A stretch of DNA of 18,127 nt from Desulfovibrio sp. (GTDB lineage: Bacteria > Desulfobacterota > Desulfovibrionia > Desulfovibrionales > Desulfovibrionaceae). Of this stretch, positions 1-7,797 are shown one piece after another. Within the stretch, counting starts at the first letter, position 1. Each line of letters opens with the position of its first letter. A model generated the notes under the pieces. That model did not search any database. It was not told where the DNA came from and was given only the letters and a program-made list of their open reading frames with translations. Both the position numbers and the translations under genes were made by a program. The stretch is taken from contig JAIWOE010000061.1 in NCBI GenBank assembly GCA_020217165.1, forward strand, positions 1-18,127. Reading direction: 5' to 3'.

Positions 1-779
1 CCCCAATGCCCCATGGCCACGACGCCGGTGACGATGGCCAGGGCGATGAAGCCGAAGATAGTGCACAGGTGCCCGATGCGACGCAGGGTGAAGCTCCCGC
101 AATCGCTGAACTTCTTGTGCGGCAGGATCTCGTCCAGGAACAGCTCCACCACCACGCGGATGGGGTTGGGCTTTTTGCCGCCCAGGTACACCACGCCGCC
201 TTCAGGGGCAAAGTTCTTGATGAGTGTTTTCACCCCACTGTAGAACTTGTAGACCATGAAGAAGAAGAGCACCATGAAGATGGGGTCGATGGTGTAATCG
301 CCCGGGAAGAGCGAGCCGAACACCACCTCGCCCCCCTCCAGGGGGAACACGGAGCCCTTGATGGACGCCACGATGATCCAGACGATCAGGAACAGCACCG
401 CCGGAATGCCGATGAGCACCGGCAAGCCCTTGGCGGAGCTCATGAGCTTGCCCATGCAGGACGGGCCCACGAGGTTGCGGTAGGTCATGTTACGGATGGC
501 GGCCAGGAGGTCGCCGGGATTAGCGCCACGGGGGCACAGGTCCGAGCAGGTACCGCAGTTGTGGCACAGCCAGACGTCGATGTCCGTGAGCAGCCGATCC
601 TTGAGCCCCCACTGCGCCCAGATCATCTCCTTGCGGGGGTACGGATTGCCGCTGGGCGAGATGGGGCAGGCCACGCTGCACGTGGCGCACTGGTAGCACT
701 TCTTGACCGATTCCCCTCCAACGGCCTGGAGTTCTTTGATGAACTCCAGGTCGGGGGTGATGCGAGGCATGGTGGTCAT
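1..779 (-). CDS. qmoC: QmoC, membrane subunit of the quinone-interacting oxidoreductase (3' end beyond the window)
   Basis: About 259 codons are present and the C-terminus lies outside the left edge. The N-terminal part is an HdrC-like ferredoxin domain with two four-cysteine sets, C28/C31/C34/C38 and C72/C75/C78/C82, each followed by proline, fitting two [4Fe-4S] clusters. Hydrophobic stretches follow at about residues 117-140, 172-190 and 235-256, the start of the cytochrome-b-like HdrE/NarI-type membrane domain. In this family QmoC anchors the complex, takes electrons from menaquinol and passes them to QmoA/QmoB. The ATG at 779 is chosen because AGGAGG lies 5 nt upstream; an in-frame ATG at 770 has poorer spacing. 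It starts 12 nt after the qmoB stop, so co-transcription is expected. Heme ligands cannot be assessed because the domain is cut. Confidence 0.95.
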   Translation of the reverse strand, partial: MTTMPRITPDLEFIKELQAVGGESVKKCYQCATCSVACPISPSGNPYPRKEMIWAQWGLKDRLLTDIDVWLCHNCGTCSDLCPRGANPGDLLAAIRNMTYRNLVGPSCMGKLMSSAKGLPVLIGIPAVLFLIVWIIVASIKGSVFPLEGGEVVFGSLFPGDYTIDPIFMVLFFFMVYKFYSGVKTLIKNFAPEGGVVYLGGKKPNPIRVVVELFLDEILPHKKFSDCGSFTLRRIGHLCTIFGFIALAIVTGVVAMGHW

Positions 780-791
780 CTCCCCCTCCTT

Positions 792-3098
792 TTAGTAGCC
801 CTTGAAGGGGTTGGGGCCGAGCTTCATGACCAGCTTGAGGAAGTCTTCAATGAGGCCGGGCACCTTGTCGTATTCGTCGATGGCGATTTCGTACTGCTCC
901 ACGCGCTCAGGTTCAATGCCGAGCTGCTTGAGGGTCTCGGCGATGTTTTCCTTGCGGCGATTGCAGATTTCGGAGCCCTTGACGAAGTGGCACTGGTAGT
1001 CGTCGCCGTATTTGCAGCCCAGGAGCACCACACCGTCGGTGCCGCGGCTCATGGCGTCCTTGATCCAGATGGCGTTCACGGAGCCAAGGCAACGCACGGG
1101 CATGATGCGCACGTACGGGCTCCAGTGCAGGCCACGGCGGGCGGCCATGTCCAGGGCAGGGTAGGCGTCGTTCTCGCAAGCCATGATGAGCACGCGGGGG
1201 CCGCCGTTGTTGATGTCGTCGGGGATGGTGTACTGCTTGACCATGTCGGACATCATGCCGATGCCGTACGTGTCGAAGCTGATGACGCGTTCCGGACAGG
1301 CGCCCATGCAGGTACCGCAGCGGCGGCAACGGCTGAAGTTGGGCTTGGGCGTGCCCTTTTCGTCGTCGTCCAGGGCGCCGAAGGGGCATTCCTCGGTGCA
1401 GCGCTTGCACTGGGTGCAGCGCACGAAATTGAACACCGGGTAGCTCATGTCGCCGGCACGGGGGTGCACGGCCACGCCGCGGTTGGCGCTTTCCATGGCC
1501 TGAATGGCCTTGAGGGTGGCGCCGGCGGCGTCTTCCTCGGCGGCATCCAGCATCATGGGCTGACGCACCGCGCCCGCAGCATACACGCCGGTGCGGCGGG
1601 TTTCGTACGGGAAGCAGATGTAGTTGGAATCGCAGAAGCCTTCGAAGAGCGCCAGATCAGGGAAGGTCGGCCCCTGGCGATAATCGAAGTGCAGCACGGG
1701 CTCCTTGGCCGTGGTGGGCACCATGCCCGTGGGCACCACCACCAGGTCCACCAGCACTTCCAGGTCATGCCCCAAGAGGGTATTAGTGGCCTTGACCACC
1801 ACACCGCCGTCCTCGGCAACCACGTCGGCAATCTCAGCCTTGGTCATCATCACGCCGGGAATGTCCTGGGCCGCCTTGTAGTACCGCTCGTGGACGCCCT
1901 GCACAATCATGGAATCATAGAAGATGTAGGCGATGCCGTCTGCGGGATACTGCTCGGTCACATAACCGGCCTGCTTGAGGGCCACCAGGCTGTTGACGGC
2001 AGTGGCCATGGGCAGATGCTGGTACCCTTCCCACTGCTGCTGTTTAATTTCGGTGACTTCCACTTCGGCCTTGGGGTCGCCATCTGCGGCCACTTCGGCG
2101 GAGAGGTTGCACTCGGCAAGGGTCTTGTAGATGGGCCCTTCCGGCTCGCACTTCTTGGGATTGAGAATGAAGGCCACCTTCTTGGCCGGGGCGCCGTTGC
2201 TGGGACGGGTAATGGCGCCAGCCTTGGCCATCTTTTCAAACTCGCCGGTGGTCACCACATCTTTGATCTTGCCGTAGCCAAGGCATTCCACGTATTTGGT
2301 GTCCTGCGCCACCCAGCCCGTGGCCAGCACCACGGAGCCCACCTTCACGGTGGTCTCGCCGCCGGGGCCCTTGATGGTGGCTTCAAACGCGCCGGGCATG
2401 CCGGAGAGCTTGGTCAGCTCGCTCTTGAGCTTGACGGCGATCTTGGCATTGGCTTCCACGGCAGCGATTTTCTCTTCGATGCCAGTGGGATGCGCCTGGG
2501 TATGGGGGTACTTGAGAGGAACGGTCTTGAGCATGTTCAAGGCCGCGCCGCCCAGTTTGTCCGTGCGCTCCAGGAGCACCACCTCGTAGCCGGCGGCCGC
2601 GCCGTTCAGGGCGGCATGCAGGCCGGTCCAGCCACCACCCAACACCAGGATGGTCTTGGTGGTTTCGAACAGTTCAGGTTGTGGCACCTTCATCTGCTTC
2701 AGCTTGACCATGGACATGCTGATGTAGTCCTGGGCCATCTGCAGCATCATGGCGGGGCCTTCTTCCCCGGCAGGCACATAGGAACCGTCGGGGTTCATGT
2801 ACGGCAGGATGCAGTGTTCGCGCAGGTTGCAGCGTTCCACCAAGACATTAGGGCCAAAATTGTAAAACTCTGCATCGTAGCGGGGAGAAGCGCCGCATAC
2901 GAGCACGGCATCAATTTCGCCCCCGTCCAAATCTTTTTGAATAAGTGCACGACCGGAATCGCTGGCCAGGATGGCATGGCTTTCCACCTTGGCGACAACG
3001 CCGCCCCACTTCTTTTCCACAAACCCGGTCAACGCTTCCACATCCAGCGCTGCGCCAAGGCAGGATTTGTCAAAGTAGACGCCAATCTTCTCGGGCAT
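792..3098 (-). CDS. qmoB: QmoB, HdrA-like flavoprotein with ferredoxin and MvhD domains
   Basis: 768 aa, the usual QmoB size. The first ~145 residues resemble the HdrA N-terminal region. A Rossmann FAD motif GGGWTG is at 154-159. A 2x[4Fe-4S] ferredoxin segment has C561/C564/C567/C571 and C591/C594/C597/C601. The C-terminus (from about residue 635) is an MvhD/FlpD-like domain with candidate [2Fe-2S] cysteines C641, C670, C695 and C703. It therefore combines an HdrA-type and an MvhD-type module in one chain. Known role: central electron-transfer subunit of QmoABC, which links the menaquinone pool to APS reductase at the cytoplasmic face. Whether it bifurcates electrons is unsettled. The ATG at 3098 follows an AAGGGGAGG ribosome-binding site that overlaps the qmoA stop codon; the intergenic gap is 7 nt, so translational coupling is likely. 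Confidence 0.96.
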   Translation of the reverse strand: MPEKIGVYFDKSCLGAALDVEALTGFVEKKWGGVVAKVESHAILASDSGRALIQKDLDGGEIDAVLVCGASPRYDAEFYNFGPNVLVERCNLREHCILPYMNPDGSYVPAGEEGPAMMLQMAQDYISMSMVKLKQMKVPQPELFETTKTILVLGGGWTGLHAALNGAAAGYEVVLLERTDKLGGAALNMLKTVPLKYPHTQAHPTGIEEKIAAVEANAKIAVKLKSELTKLSGMPGAFEATIKGPGGETTVKVGSVVLATGWVAQDTKYVECLGYGKIKDVVTTGEFEKMAKAGAITRPSNGAPAKKVAFILNPKKCEPEGPIYKTLAECNLSAEVAADGDPKAEVEVTEIKQQQWEGYQHLPMATAVNSLVALKQAGYVTEQYPADGIAYIFYDSMIVQGVHERYYKAAQDIPGVMMTKAEIADVVAEDGGVVVKATNTLLGHDLEVLVDLVVVPTGMVPTTAKEPVLHFDYRQGPTFPDLALFEGFCDSNYICFPYETRRTGVYAAGAVRQPMMLDAAEEDAAGATLKAIQAMESANRGVAVHPRAGDMSYPVFNFVRCTQCKRCTEECPFGALDDDEKGTPKPNFSRCRRCGTCMGACPERVISFDTYGIGMMSDMVKQYTIPDDINNGGPRVLIMACENDAYPALDMAARRGLHWSPYVRIMPVRCLGSVNAIWIKDAMSRGTDGVVLLGCKYGDDYQCHFVKGSEICNRRKENIAETLKQLGIEPERVEQYEIAIDEYDKVPGLIEDFLKLVMKLGPNPFKGY

Positions 3099-3105
3099 GA
3101 TGCTG

Positions 3106-4341
3106 CTACCTCCCCTTCACCGAATTGATGGCTTTCATGGCCGCGCCCGTGGCAGACTGGGCGGATTTCATCACATCAAGGGGCTTTTTGGCGCACCCGG
3201 CAACAAAGATGCCGCGTTCCTCACCGCCGATGACAAAGCCGTCCTCGTCCATGGGCACGTCGAAAGGCAGTTTTGCCTCGGCCAGGCTGGGCTGCATGCC
3301 CGTGGCCAACACGACCATGTCGTACGCGAGCTTTTTCTTGATGCCGCTGACTGCGTCTTCCACTTCCACAATCACGACGCCGTTAGGCCCGGCGGCCACA
3401 CCGGCCACCTTGCCCTTGACGAGGTTGATCTTTTCGTCAGCGCGAACCTTGCGCAGGAATTTGTCGTAGCGTTCGGGGGTGCGCATGTCGATGTAGTACA
3501 CCGTGCATTCGCAGTCAGGATACTGTTCACGCAGGTAAAGAGCCTGTTTGAGGGAAGCCATGCAGCAAATGTAGGAACAGAAATTCAGGTGGTTCTGATC
3601 CCGCGAACCGGCGCACTGCACAAAGCAGACCTTCTTGGGAGCCTTGCCATCGGAAGGCCGAGTGATGGCGCCGCCCGTGGGGCCGTTGGGGGAGGCCAGT
3701 CGCTCCAGCTGCATGTTGGACACGCAGTTGGGCACGCTGCCGGCGCCCAGGTTGGTCAGCCGGGTCACGTCATATGGCTTCCAGCCCGTGGCGATGATGA
3801 TGGCGCCGACTTCCAGCTCGATGTTCTTGGGCGCGTCGTTCAAATTAATGAACGGGCTTTTGGCGAGCTTCTTGCCGTCTTCTTCGGACAGTCCTGTGGC
3901 ATCCAACACGTACCGGTTGGGAAAGGCGAAAGGAGCGTCCATGTACAGGGGCTTGCGCGGCGCAAGGCCCAGGTTGAAGCAGTCGTGCTGCTGGCCGGTG
4001 AGGCTGTCTGCCAGGGCTGCCAGATCGGCGTTGGCAGCGGCGGTGTGGCGCGGCGTGAGCTTCACGGTCACGGTGTAGCTGCCGGGGCCGCCGGCAACCT
4101 TGGCCACTTCCGCCTGCGTGAAAAACTTGACCCGGGGATTGTTCTTGATGCGCTGGTACTGAATCTCCAAGCCGCAGGAAGGGGGGCAGAGCTTGGGAAA
4201 ATATTTGTTGAGTTGCATGACGCGCCCGCCGAGATACGGGCCTTTTTCGACGATATAGACGTCGTAGCCGACTTCGGCGGCTTCAAGGGCGGCGGTGATG
4301 CCGCTGAAACCGCCCCCCACTACGAGTATCGCTTGTGACAT
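3106..4341 (-). CDS. qmoA: QmoA, HdrA-like FAD subunit of the quinone-interacting oxidoreductase
   Basis: 411 aa. The start at 4341 (MSQAILVV) is preferred over an extended open frame reaching 4443, because a GGAGGAG ribosome-binding site sits about 5 nt upstream and the Rossmann motif GGGFSG (residues 9-14) falls at the usual distance from the N-terminus. It shows a second nucleotide-binding half (AIIIATGW, VVLATGM) typical of HdrA-like flavoproteins and a cysteine-rich stretch with CAGSRD followed by CSYICC, as in HdrA relatives. Known role: soluble FAD subunit of QmoABC, thought to contact AprAB. It follows aprA by 152 nt and precedes qmoB by 7 nt. I see no convincing separate promoter in front of it, so it is probably read through from the apr promoter. 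Confidence 0.96.
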   Translation of the reverse strand: MSQAILVVGGGFSGITAALEAAEVGYDVYIVEKGPYLGGRVMQLNKYFPKLCPPSCGLEIQYQRIKNNPRVKFFTQAEVAKVAGGPGSYTVTVKLTPRHTAAANADLAALADSLTGQQHDCFNLGLAPRKPLYMDAPFAFPNRYVLDATGLSEEDGKKLAKSPFINLNDAPKNIELEVGAIIIATGWKPYDVTRLTNLGAGSVPNCVSNMQLERLASPNGPTGGAITRPSDGKAPKKVCFVQCAGSRDQNHLNFCSYICCMASLKQALYLREQYPDCECTVYYIDMRTPERYDKFLRKVRADEKINLVKGKVAGVAAGPNGVVIVEVEDAVSGIKKKLAYDMVVLATGMQPSLAEAKLPFDVPMDEDGFVIGGEERGIFVAGCAKKPLDVMKSAQSATGAAMKAINSVKGR

Positions 4342-4443
4342 CGCACTCCTCCGGGCTGTGTTATGGCCAGACGGCAGAAAACGGCCTAGGCCCAGGCTCC
4401 GCCCGTGTTGCCGGAACCCAGGCGTAGACCATTTTTTTTGCAA

Positions 4444-4471
4444 GGCGGCTGCGGGTTTCCCCGCAGCCGCC
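4444..4471 (-). promoter_or_regulatory. GC-rich stem-loop with GAAA tetraloop between aprA and qmoA
   Basis: On the minus strand GGCGGCTGCGGG, GAAA, CCCGCAGCCGCC forms a perfect 12-bp stem closed by a GNRA-type tetraloop, starting 22 nt after the aprA stop codon. It is followed on the transcript by TTGC and eight A residues, not a U tract, so it does not fit an intrinsic terminator for apr-qmo. On the other strand the T run precedes the hairpin, which does not fit either. It may act as an mRNA processing or 3'-end stabilising element that sets aprBA and qmoABC levels apart. That role is inference. Confidence 0.6.
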
Positions 4472-4493
4472 GAAGGTTCAGATCGCCGACGGT

Positions 4494-6494
4494 TTAGGCG
4501 TCGGTGGGGATGATCTGGTAGTAGGGCTTCTTGAACAGCTTAGTTTCCTTCTTGGCCGGGTCGTACTTGGAGTTGACAAAGCACTTCCACTTGGAGTCGT
4601 CCAGGCCCATGAAGTCCGCGCGGTAGTAGAAGCCAGGGTAGCGGGATTCTTCACGGAAAGCGATGTGCTGCATGTGCAGGCGCACAGTCCACAGGCGGTG
4701 GTAGTTTTCCCAGCAGCGCAGCAGTTCATGCAGGTCGCGGGCAGCCAGCTTGAGGCTGTCTTCTTCCAGCATTTCCAACAGCCAGAAGCCAGTGTCCAGG
4801 GCAGCCTTGGAGGTGGTGTAGTAGGTGCCCACACCGCCACCGTATTCGTCCGTGCACTTGATCAGCCGCATCATGAAGTTCTTGGGGCTGATGTACTCGG
4901 GGTTGACCACGGGGCAGGTGGAAGCGCCCTTGCCCTTTTCGTAGTTGTAGTAAGGACGGTAGATCAGGGCCTTGAGTTCGTCAGCGGTTTCGGCGAACTC
5001 GGGCTTGAAGTCCTTGTGGTCGACGTACCAACGGACCATCTGCTTGCCGACGATACGGCCTTCAGCATGGGAGCCGGAGGAGAACTTGTGGCCGGAAGCG
5101 CCCACGCCGTCAGCGCAGGTGAACAGACCTTCCACGGTGGTCATACGGTTGTAGACCTTGCCGTTGGCAGCGCGCACCTTGTAGTCTTCGGGAACCCAGG
5201 CCTCGTCCGGACCGGAAACCCAGATGCCGCAGCAGCCGGAGTGGGAGCCGAGCAGGTAGGGTTCGGTGGGCATGATTTCGGAGCCGCGTTCTTCAGGAGC
5301 GCAGTTGGTGGCAGCCCACAGGTTGGCCTGGCCCACGCACATATCGAGGAAGTCTTCCCAGGCTTCGGCTTCGAGGTGCTTCTGCTGGGCGGGGGTCATG
5401 GTGGCGAAGGAGGTCTGCAGGGCGGTCTTGGTGTCCATGTAGATGGGACCGCGGCCTTCGCGCATTTCGCGCAGCATCATGTGGTTGCGCAGGCAGGTGG
5501 GGATGATGTGGCCCTTGGCGTAGCCGCGCTCTTCGTAAGGCTTGAGCATGGCACGGTTGGTGGCGCAGTAATCTTCACCCTTGTAGTTGGTCGCCTTGGC
5601 CTTGAAGAGCAGGAACCAGGCGCCCACCGGACCATACCCGTCCTTGAAGCGGGCGGGCACGAAGCGGTTTTCCATCATGGTCATTTCAGCGCCGACCTGA
5701 GCGCACATGGTATAGGTGGAGCCAGCGTTCCACACGGGGTACCAGGCGCGGCCCATGCCTTCACCAACGGAGCGGGGACGGTACACGTTCACCGCGCCGC
5801 CGCAGGCGACGACCATGCAGTTGGTCTTGAAGATATGCACTTCGTTGGCGCGCAGGTTGAAGCCCACGGCACCAGCGATGCGGTTGGGGGTGTTCTTGTC
5901 CAGGAGCAGCTTCACGATGAAGATACGCTCCATGATACGGTCCTGACCCAGGGCGTTCTTGGCAGCTTCAGCGACGATGACCTTGTAGGATTCGCCGTTG
6001 ATCATGATCTGCCAGCGGCCGGAGCGCACGGGCTTGTCACCGTTGCGCAGGCTTTTGCCGGCAGCCTTGGCCTGGGCGCCGTCCAAATTGTGGCCGTGCT
6101 CGTCCTTGATCCACACGGGCAGGCCCCATTCTTCGAACAGGTGAACGGAGTCGTCCACGTGGCGGCCCAAGTCAAAGATGAGGTCTTCGCGGACGAGGCC
6201 CATCAGGTCAGTGCGCACCATGCGGACGTAGTCGTCGGCGCTGTTGTCACCCAGGTAGGTGTTGATGGCGGAGAGGCCCTGGGCCACGGCGCCGGAGCGC
6301 TCAAGGGAGGCTTTGTCCACGAGCAGAATCTTGGCTTCGGGGGCGTACTTGTCAGCCCAGCGCACGGCTTCGAAGGCGGCGCCGCAGTTGCCCATGCCGC
6401 CGCCGACCATCAGCAGGTCAACGCTGTGCTCGACAACGATCGGTTCGGCAATAGCCACCCCGCGAGGGGCCTCTTTAGACGGAATCTTAGGCAT
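4494..6494 (-). CDS. aprA: AprA, dissimilatory adenylylsulfate (APS) reductase alpha subunit
   Basis: 666 aa, the normal length for AprA. Cytoplasmic FAD enzyme that reduces APS to sulfite and AMP; a member of the fumarate reductase/succinate dehydrogenase flavoprotein family. The FAD-binding start VGGGMGNCGAAF is near residue 30. The substrate-pocket segments RFVPARFKDGYGPVG (R282) and GSHSGCCG (H418) are probably equivalent to the active-site arginine and histidine known from the archaeal enzyme; the exact mapping is inferred. The ATG at 6494 is preceded by CAGGAGT at good spacing. It lies 78 nt downstream of aprB, the partner iron-sulfur subunit, and upstream of qmoABC, its presumed electron donor. 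No truncation or frameshift is seen. Confidence 0.98.
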   Translation of the reverse strand: MPKIPSKEAPRGVAIAEPIVVEHSVDLLMVGGGMGNCGAAFEAVRWADKYAPEAKILLVDKASLERSGAVAQGLSAINTYLGDNSADDYVRMVRTDLMGLVREDLIFDLGRHVDDSVHLFEEWGLPVWIKDEHGHNLDGAQAKAAGKSLRNGDKPVRSGRWQIMINGESYKVIVAEAAKNALGQDRIMERIFIVKLLLDKNTPNRIAGAVGFNLRANEVHIFKTNCMVVACGGAVNVYRPRSVGEGMGRAWYPVWNAGSTYTMCAQVGAEMTMMENRFVPARFKDGYGPVGAWFLLFKAKATNYKGEDYCATNRAMLKPYEERGYAKGHIIPTCLRNHMMLREMREGRGPIYMDTKTALQTSFATMTPAQQKHLEAEAWEDFLDMCVGQANLWAATNCAPEERGSEIMPTEPYLLGSHSGCCGIWVSGPDEAWVPEDYKVRAANGKVYNRMTTVEGLFTCADGVGASGHKFSSGSHAEGRIVGKQMVRWYVDHKDFKPEFAETADELKALIYRPYYNYEKGKGASTCPVVNPEYISPKNFMMRLIKCTDEYGGGVGTYYTTSKAALDTGFWLLEMLEEDSLKLAARDLHELLRCWENYHRLWTVRLHMQHIAFREESRYPGFYYRADFMGLDDSKWKCFVNSKYDPAKKETKLFKKPYYQIIPTDA

Positions 6495-6522
6495 TTCGTG
6501 ACTCCTGAATGCTTTCTTGGTG

Positions 6523-6540
6523 CATCAAGTTGTGTTGATG
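6523..6540. repeat. Short perfect inverted repeat in the aprB-aprA gap
   Basis: CATCAA, six-base spacer GTTGTG, TTGATG: 6-bp perfect arms lying about 30 nt upstream of the aprA start codon. It could form a weak hairpin in the message between aprB and aprA. There is no T tract, so it is not a terminator. A functional role is not shown. Confidence 0.3.
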
Positions 6541-6572
6541 ACGTGCGTGTATGCAGTCATGCCCAACCGCAA

Positions 6573-7076
6573 TTAGCGGTTGCCGCCTTCGCAGGGCAGA
6601 TCGAACCAGCACTGGGTGGTGTCGGCGTCGGTGACCTGCGCCTTCTGGCCAAGAGCCACCTGAGGGGTAGCCAGGGTGGTCTCGGTGAAGAGCAGTTCGC
6701 TATCCAGGTCGCCCGGCTCGGGCTTGCCTTCGAAGGGCTTGATGGAGCCTTCAGGCGTGGTGCGGATGGGGAACTTGAAGCGCTTCACGGAACCATTGCG
6801 GAACTTGATGGTCCACATGATGTCTTCGGACCCGCGCAGGGGAATGCAGGTGCCGCCCATGGGAGCAAAGTCCGCGTAGGGGCGAGCCGTGATGGCGCCC
6901 TGAGGGCAGATCTTAATGCAGGAGTAGCACTCCCAGCAAGCTTCGGGCTCCTGGTTGAACGCCTTCATCTCTTCGGGGTCCAGAATCATCAGGTCGTTGG
7001 GGCAGATGTACATGCAGGCGGTTTTTTCGCCGCCCTTGCAGCCATCGCACTTGGACGGATCCACGAACGTAGGCAT
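6573..7076 (-). CDS. aprB: AprB, APS reductase beta (iron-sulfur) subunit
   Basis: 167 aa, the family's normal size. The ferredoxin-like N-terminal half carries C10/C13/C21/C25 and C47/C50/C53/C57, the ligands of two [4Fe-4S] clusters. The longer CKGGEKTAC insertion in the first set is characteristic of AprB. The C-terminal tail (from about residue 110) is the extension that in known structures wraps around AprA. It relays electrons from the Qmo complex to the AprA FAD. The ATG at 7076 is preceded by GGAGGA about 6 nt upstream. First gene of the aprBA-qmoABC cluster; the probable promoter lies about 300 nt upstream, leaving a long leader that contains a terminator-like hairpin. Confidence 0.98.
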   Translation of the reverse strand: MPTFVDPSKCDGCKGGEKTACMYICPNDLMILDPEEMKAFNQEPEACWECYSCIKICPQGAITARPYADFAPMGGTCIPLRGSEDIMWTIKFRNGSVKRFKFPIRTTPEGSIKPFEGKPEPGDLDSELLFTETTLATPQVALGQKAQVTDADTTQCWFDLPCEGGNR

Positions 7077-7185
7077 GTCAAGTCCTCCACAAGTATGGAT
7101 TGGTTGGGAAAATCCTCAAATTCCTCGTCCGGCGCTGCAATCGTGCCAACAACTCGTCAGCACAGAGGCCGACAGGCGTCGGCAT

Positions 7186-7225
7186 AAAAAAAGCAGGCGG
7201 CCCCTAAGAAGCCCCCCGCCTCTTT
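7186..7225 (-). terminator. Terminator-like hairpin in the aprB leader (candidate attenuator)
   Basis: On the minus strand AAAGAGGCGG pairs with CCGCCTGCTTT (one bulged G) around a 15-nt loop, and seven consecutive T residues extend from the 3' arm (7192 down to 7186). This is the shape of an intrinsic terminator pointing toward aprB, about 110 nt before its start codon and about 145 nt after the predicted start of transcription. No gene lies between that promoter and the hairpin. It could therefore attenuate aprBA-qmoABC, or end a short leader RNA if a second promoter drives aprB. Confidence 0.5.
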
Positions 7226-7369
7226 ACTATACGCTCCACCCATGCCGCCACGCCAATCTTCCAGGGGAGCCTGGAACCTCGCGCCCTGCAGCACGTTCGT
7301 GTTGCGAACTTGGATTGGAGCCATACTTCCTAAACCATTCTAGATGGTTGCAAACCCGCTTCCCTCGAC

Positions 7370-7387
7370 TTGTGAGATTAGTAACAA
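7370..7387. promoter_or_regulatory. Rex/CRP-like operator overlapping the apr promoter
   Basis: TTGTGA-GATTAG-TAACAA, an 18-bp inverted repeat one base off the symmetric form TTGTGA-N6-TCACAA. It fully covers the predicted -10 hexamer of the apr promoter (7377-7382), the position expected for a repressor. The motif matches the known Rex consensus (TTGTGAA-N4-TTCACAA), and the CRP/FNR-type consensus proposed for sulfate-reduction genes in Desulfovibrio is very similar, so the protein cannot be decided from sequence. Confidence 0.55.
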
Positions 7388-7406
7388 GGTGGACGCAGAC
7401 TGTCAA
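7377..7406 (-). promoter_or_regulatory. Predicted sigma-70-type promoter of aprBA-qmoABC
   Basis: On the minus strand a perfect TTGACA (7401-7406) is followed after 18 bp by ACTAAT (7377-7382). Shifting by one base gives TACTAA with a 17-bp spacer. Transcription would start near 7370, giving a leader of about 290 nt before aprB. The same TTGACA/ACTAAT pair occurs at sat, which supports the assignment. Confidence 0.55.
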
Positions 7407-7584
7407 GCCGAATCCGCAATCATGTCCGCCCTGTCATCATTCATCACCCATCAAGGAACTCGCCGGAGCCTCTTGCCACGCAGCAGTTCTATGCGGTAGG
7501 GTTCCACTGCTTCCAAACCCCGCCTTCAAGGCCTGAGGTGCGGTCCCCTGAACACTAGCCCCATGTGGCACGCTTGGCAAGGGA

Positions 7585-7602
7585 TTGCGAGACGCTTCAC
7601 AA
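7585..7602. promoter_or_regulatory. Third Rex/CRP-like palindrome, mid-divergon
   Basis: TTGCGA-GACGCT-TCACAA, one mismatch from TTGTGA-N6-TCACAA, with the right half TTCACAA matching the Rex half-site completely. It lies about 130 bp upstream of the sat -35 and about 180 bp upstream of the apr -35. No promoter is evident at this point, so it may be an auxiliary operator or an activator site for either arm. Confidence 0.4.
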
Positions 7603-7722
7603 GGCATTGGACAAGACGGCGCATTTTTATGTTGATTGAAGAATCATGCCCACTGCTCACTGCTTTTTACAGATTTGTCTAGAGCAAAATCAGGCCCGCC
7701 CGTGCCCCCTGCAAAAAACGCC

Positions 7723-7750
7723 TTGACACCTTGTGGATTTTTTCACTAAT
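7723..7750 (+). promoter_or_regulatory. Predicted sigma-70-type promoter of sat
   Basis: A perfect TTGACA (7723-7728), a 16-bp spacer, then ACTAAT (7745-7750). Transcription would start near 7757, giving a leader of about 130 nt. The spacer holds a Rex-like palindrome. Confidence 0.6.
7731..7748. promoter_or_regulatory. Rex-like operator between the sat -35 and -10
   Basis: TTGTGGATTTTTTCACTA matches TTGTGAA-N4-TTCACAA at 12 of the 14 defined positions and sits between and into the core promoter elements of sat. In Desulfovibrio vulgaris the NADH-responsive repressor Rex is known to repress sat, which fits this site. A CRP/FNR-family protein (HcpR type) is the alternative reader. Confidence 0.6.
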
Positions 7751-7797
7751 GCTGCTTTCAAGTTTTCGATGCAAACCATCCGTGCTCTGCCCGCCAG

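Noticed and set aside
6..3128. A very long open frame on the plus strand opposite qmoC-qmoB (about 1,040 codons), and similar ones at 4665-7187 (plus) and 11660-13252 (minus)
   Set aside because: Their translations are rich in H, G, A and V without domains, and they lie opposite strongly recognised genes. Such frames arise from GC-rich codon use on the opposite strand.
4342..4443. A 34-residue N-terminal extension of QmoA
   Set aside because: It would precede the Rossmann strand with a sequence without family resemblance, whereas a strong GGAGGAG site serves the ATG at 4341.
7134..7155. A second sigma-54-like sequence on the minus strand before aprB, TTGGCACGATTGC
   Set aside because: The GG to GC distance is several bases short of the consensus.
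7574..7588. A sigma-54-like sequence, TTGGCAAGGGATTGC
   Set aside because: The GG and GC elements are separated by 9 nt rather than the required 10, and the preferred CAC after GG is missing. Another near-match (TGGCACG at 7566) also has wrong spacing.
7650..7664. Tandem CACTGCT repeat in the divergon
   Set aside because: Only two 7-bp copies, no symmetry and no link to a promoter element; likely chance.
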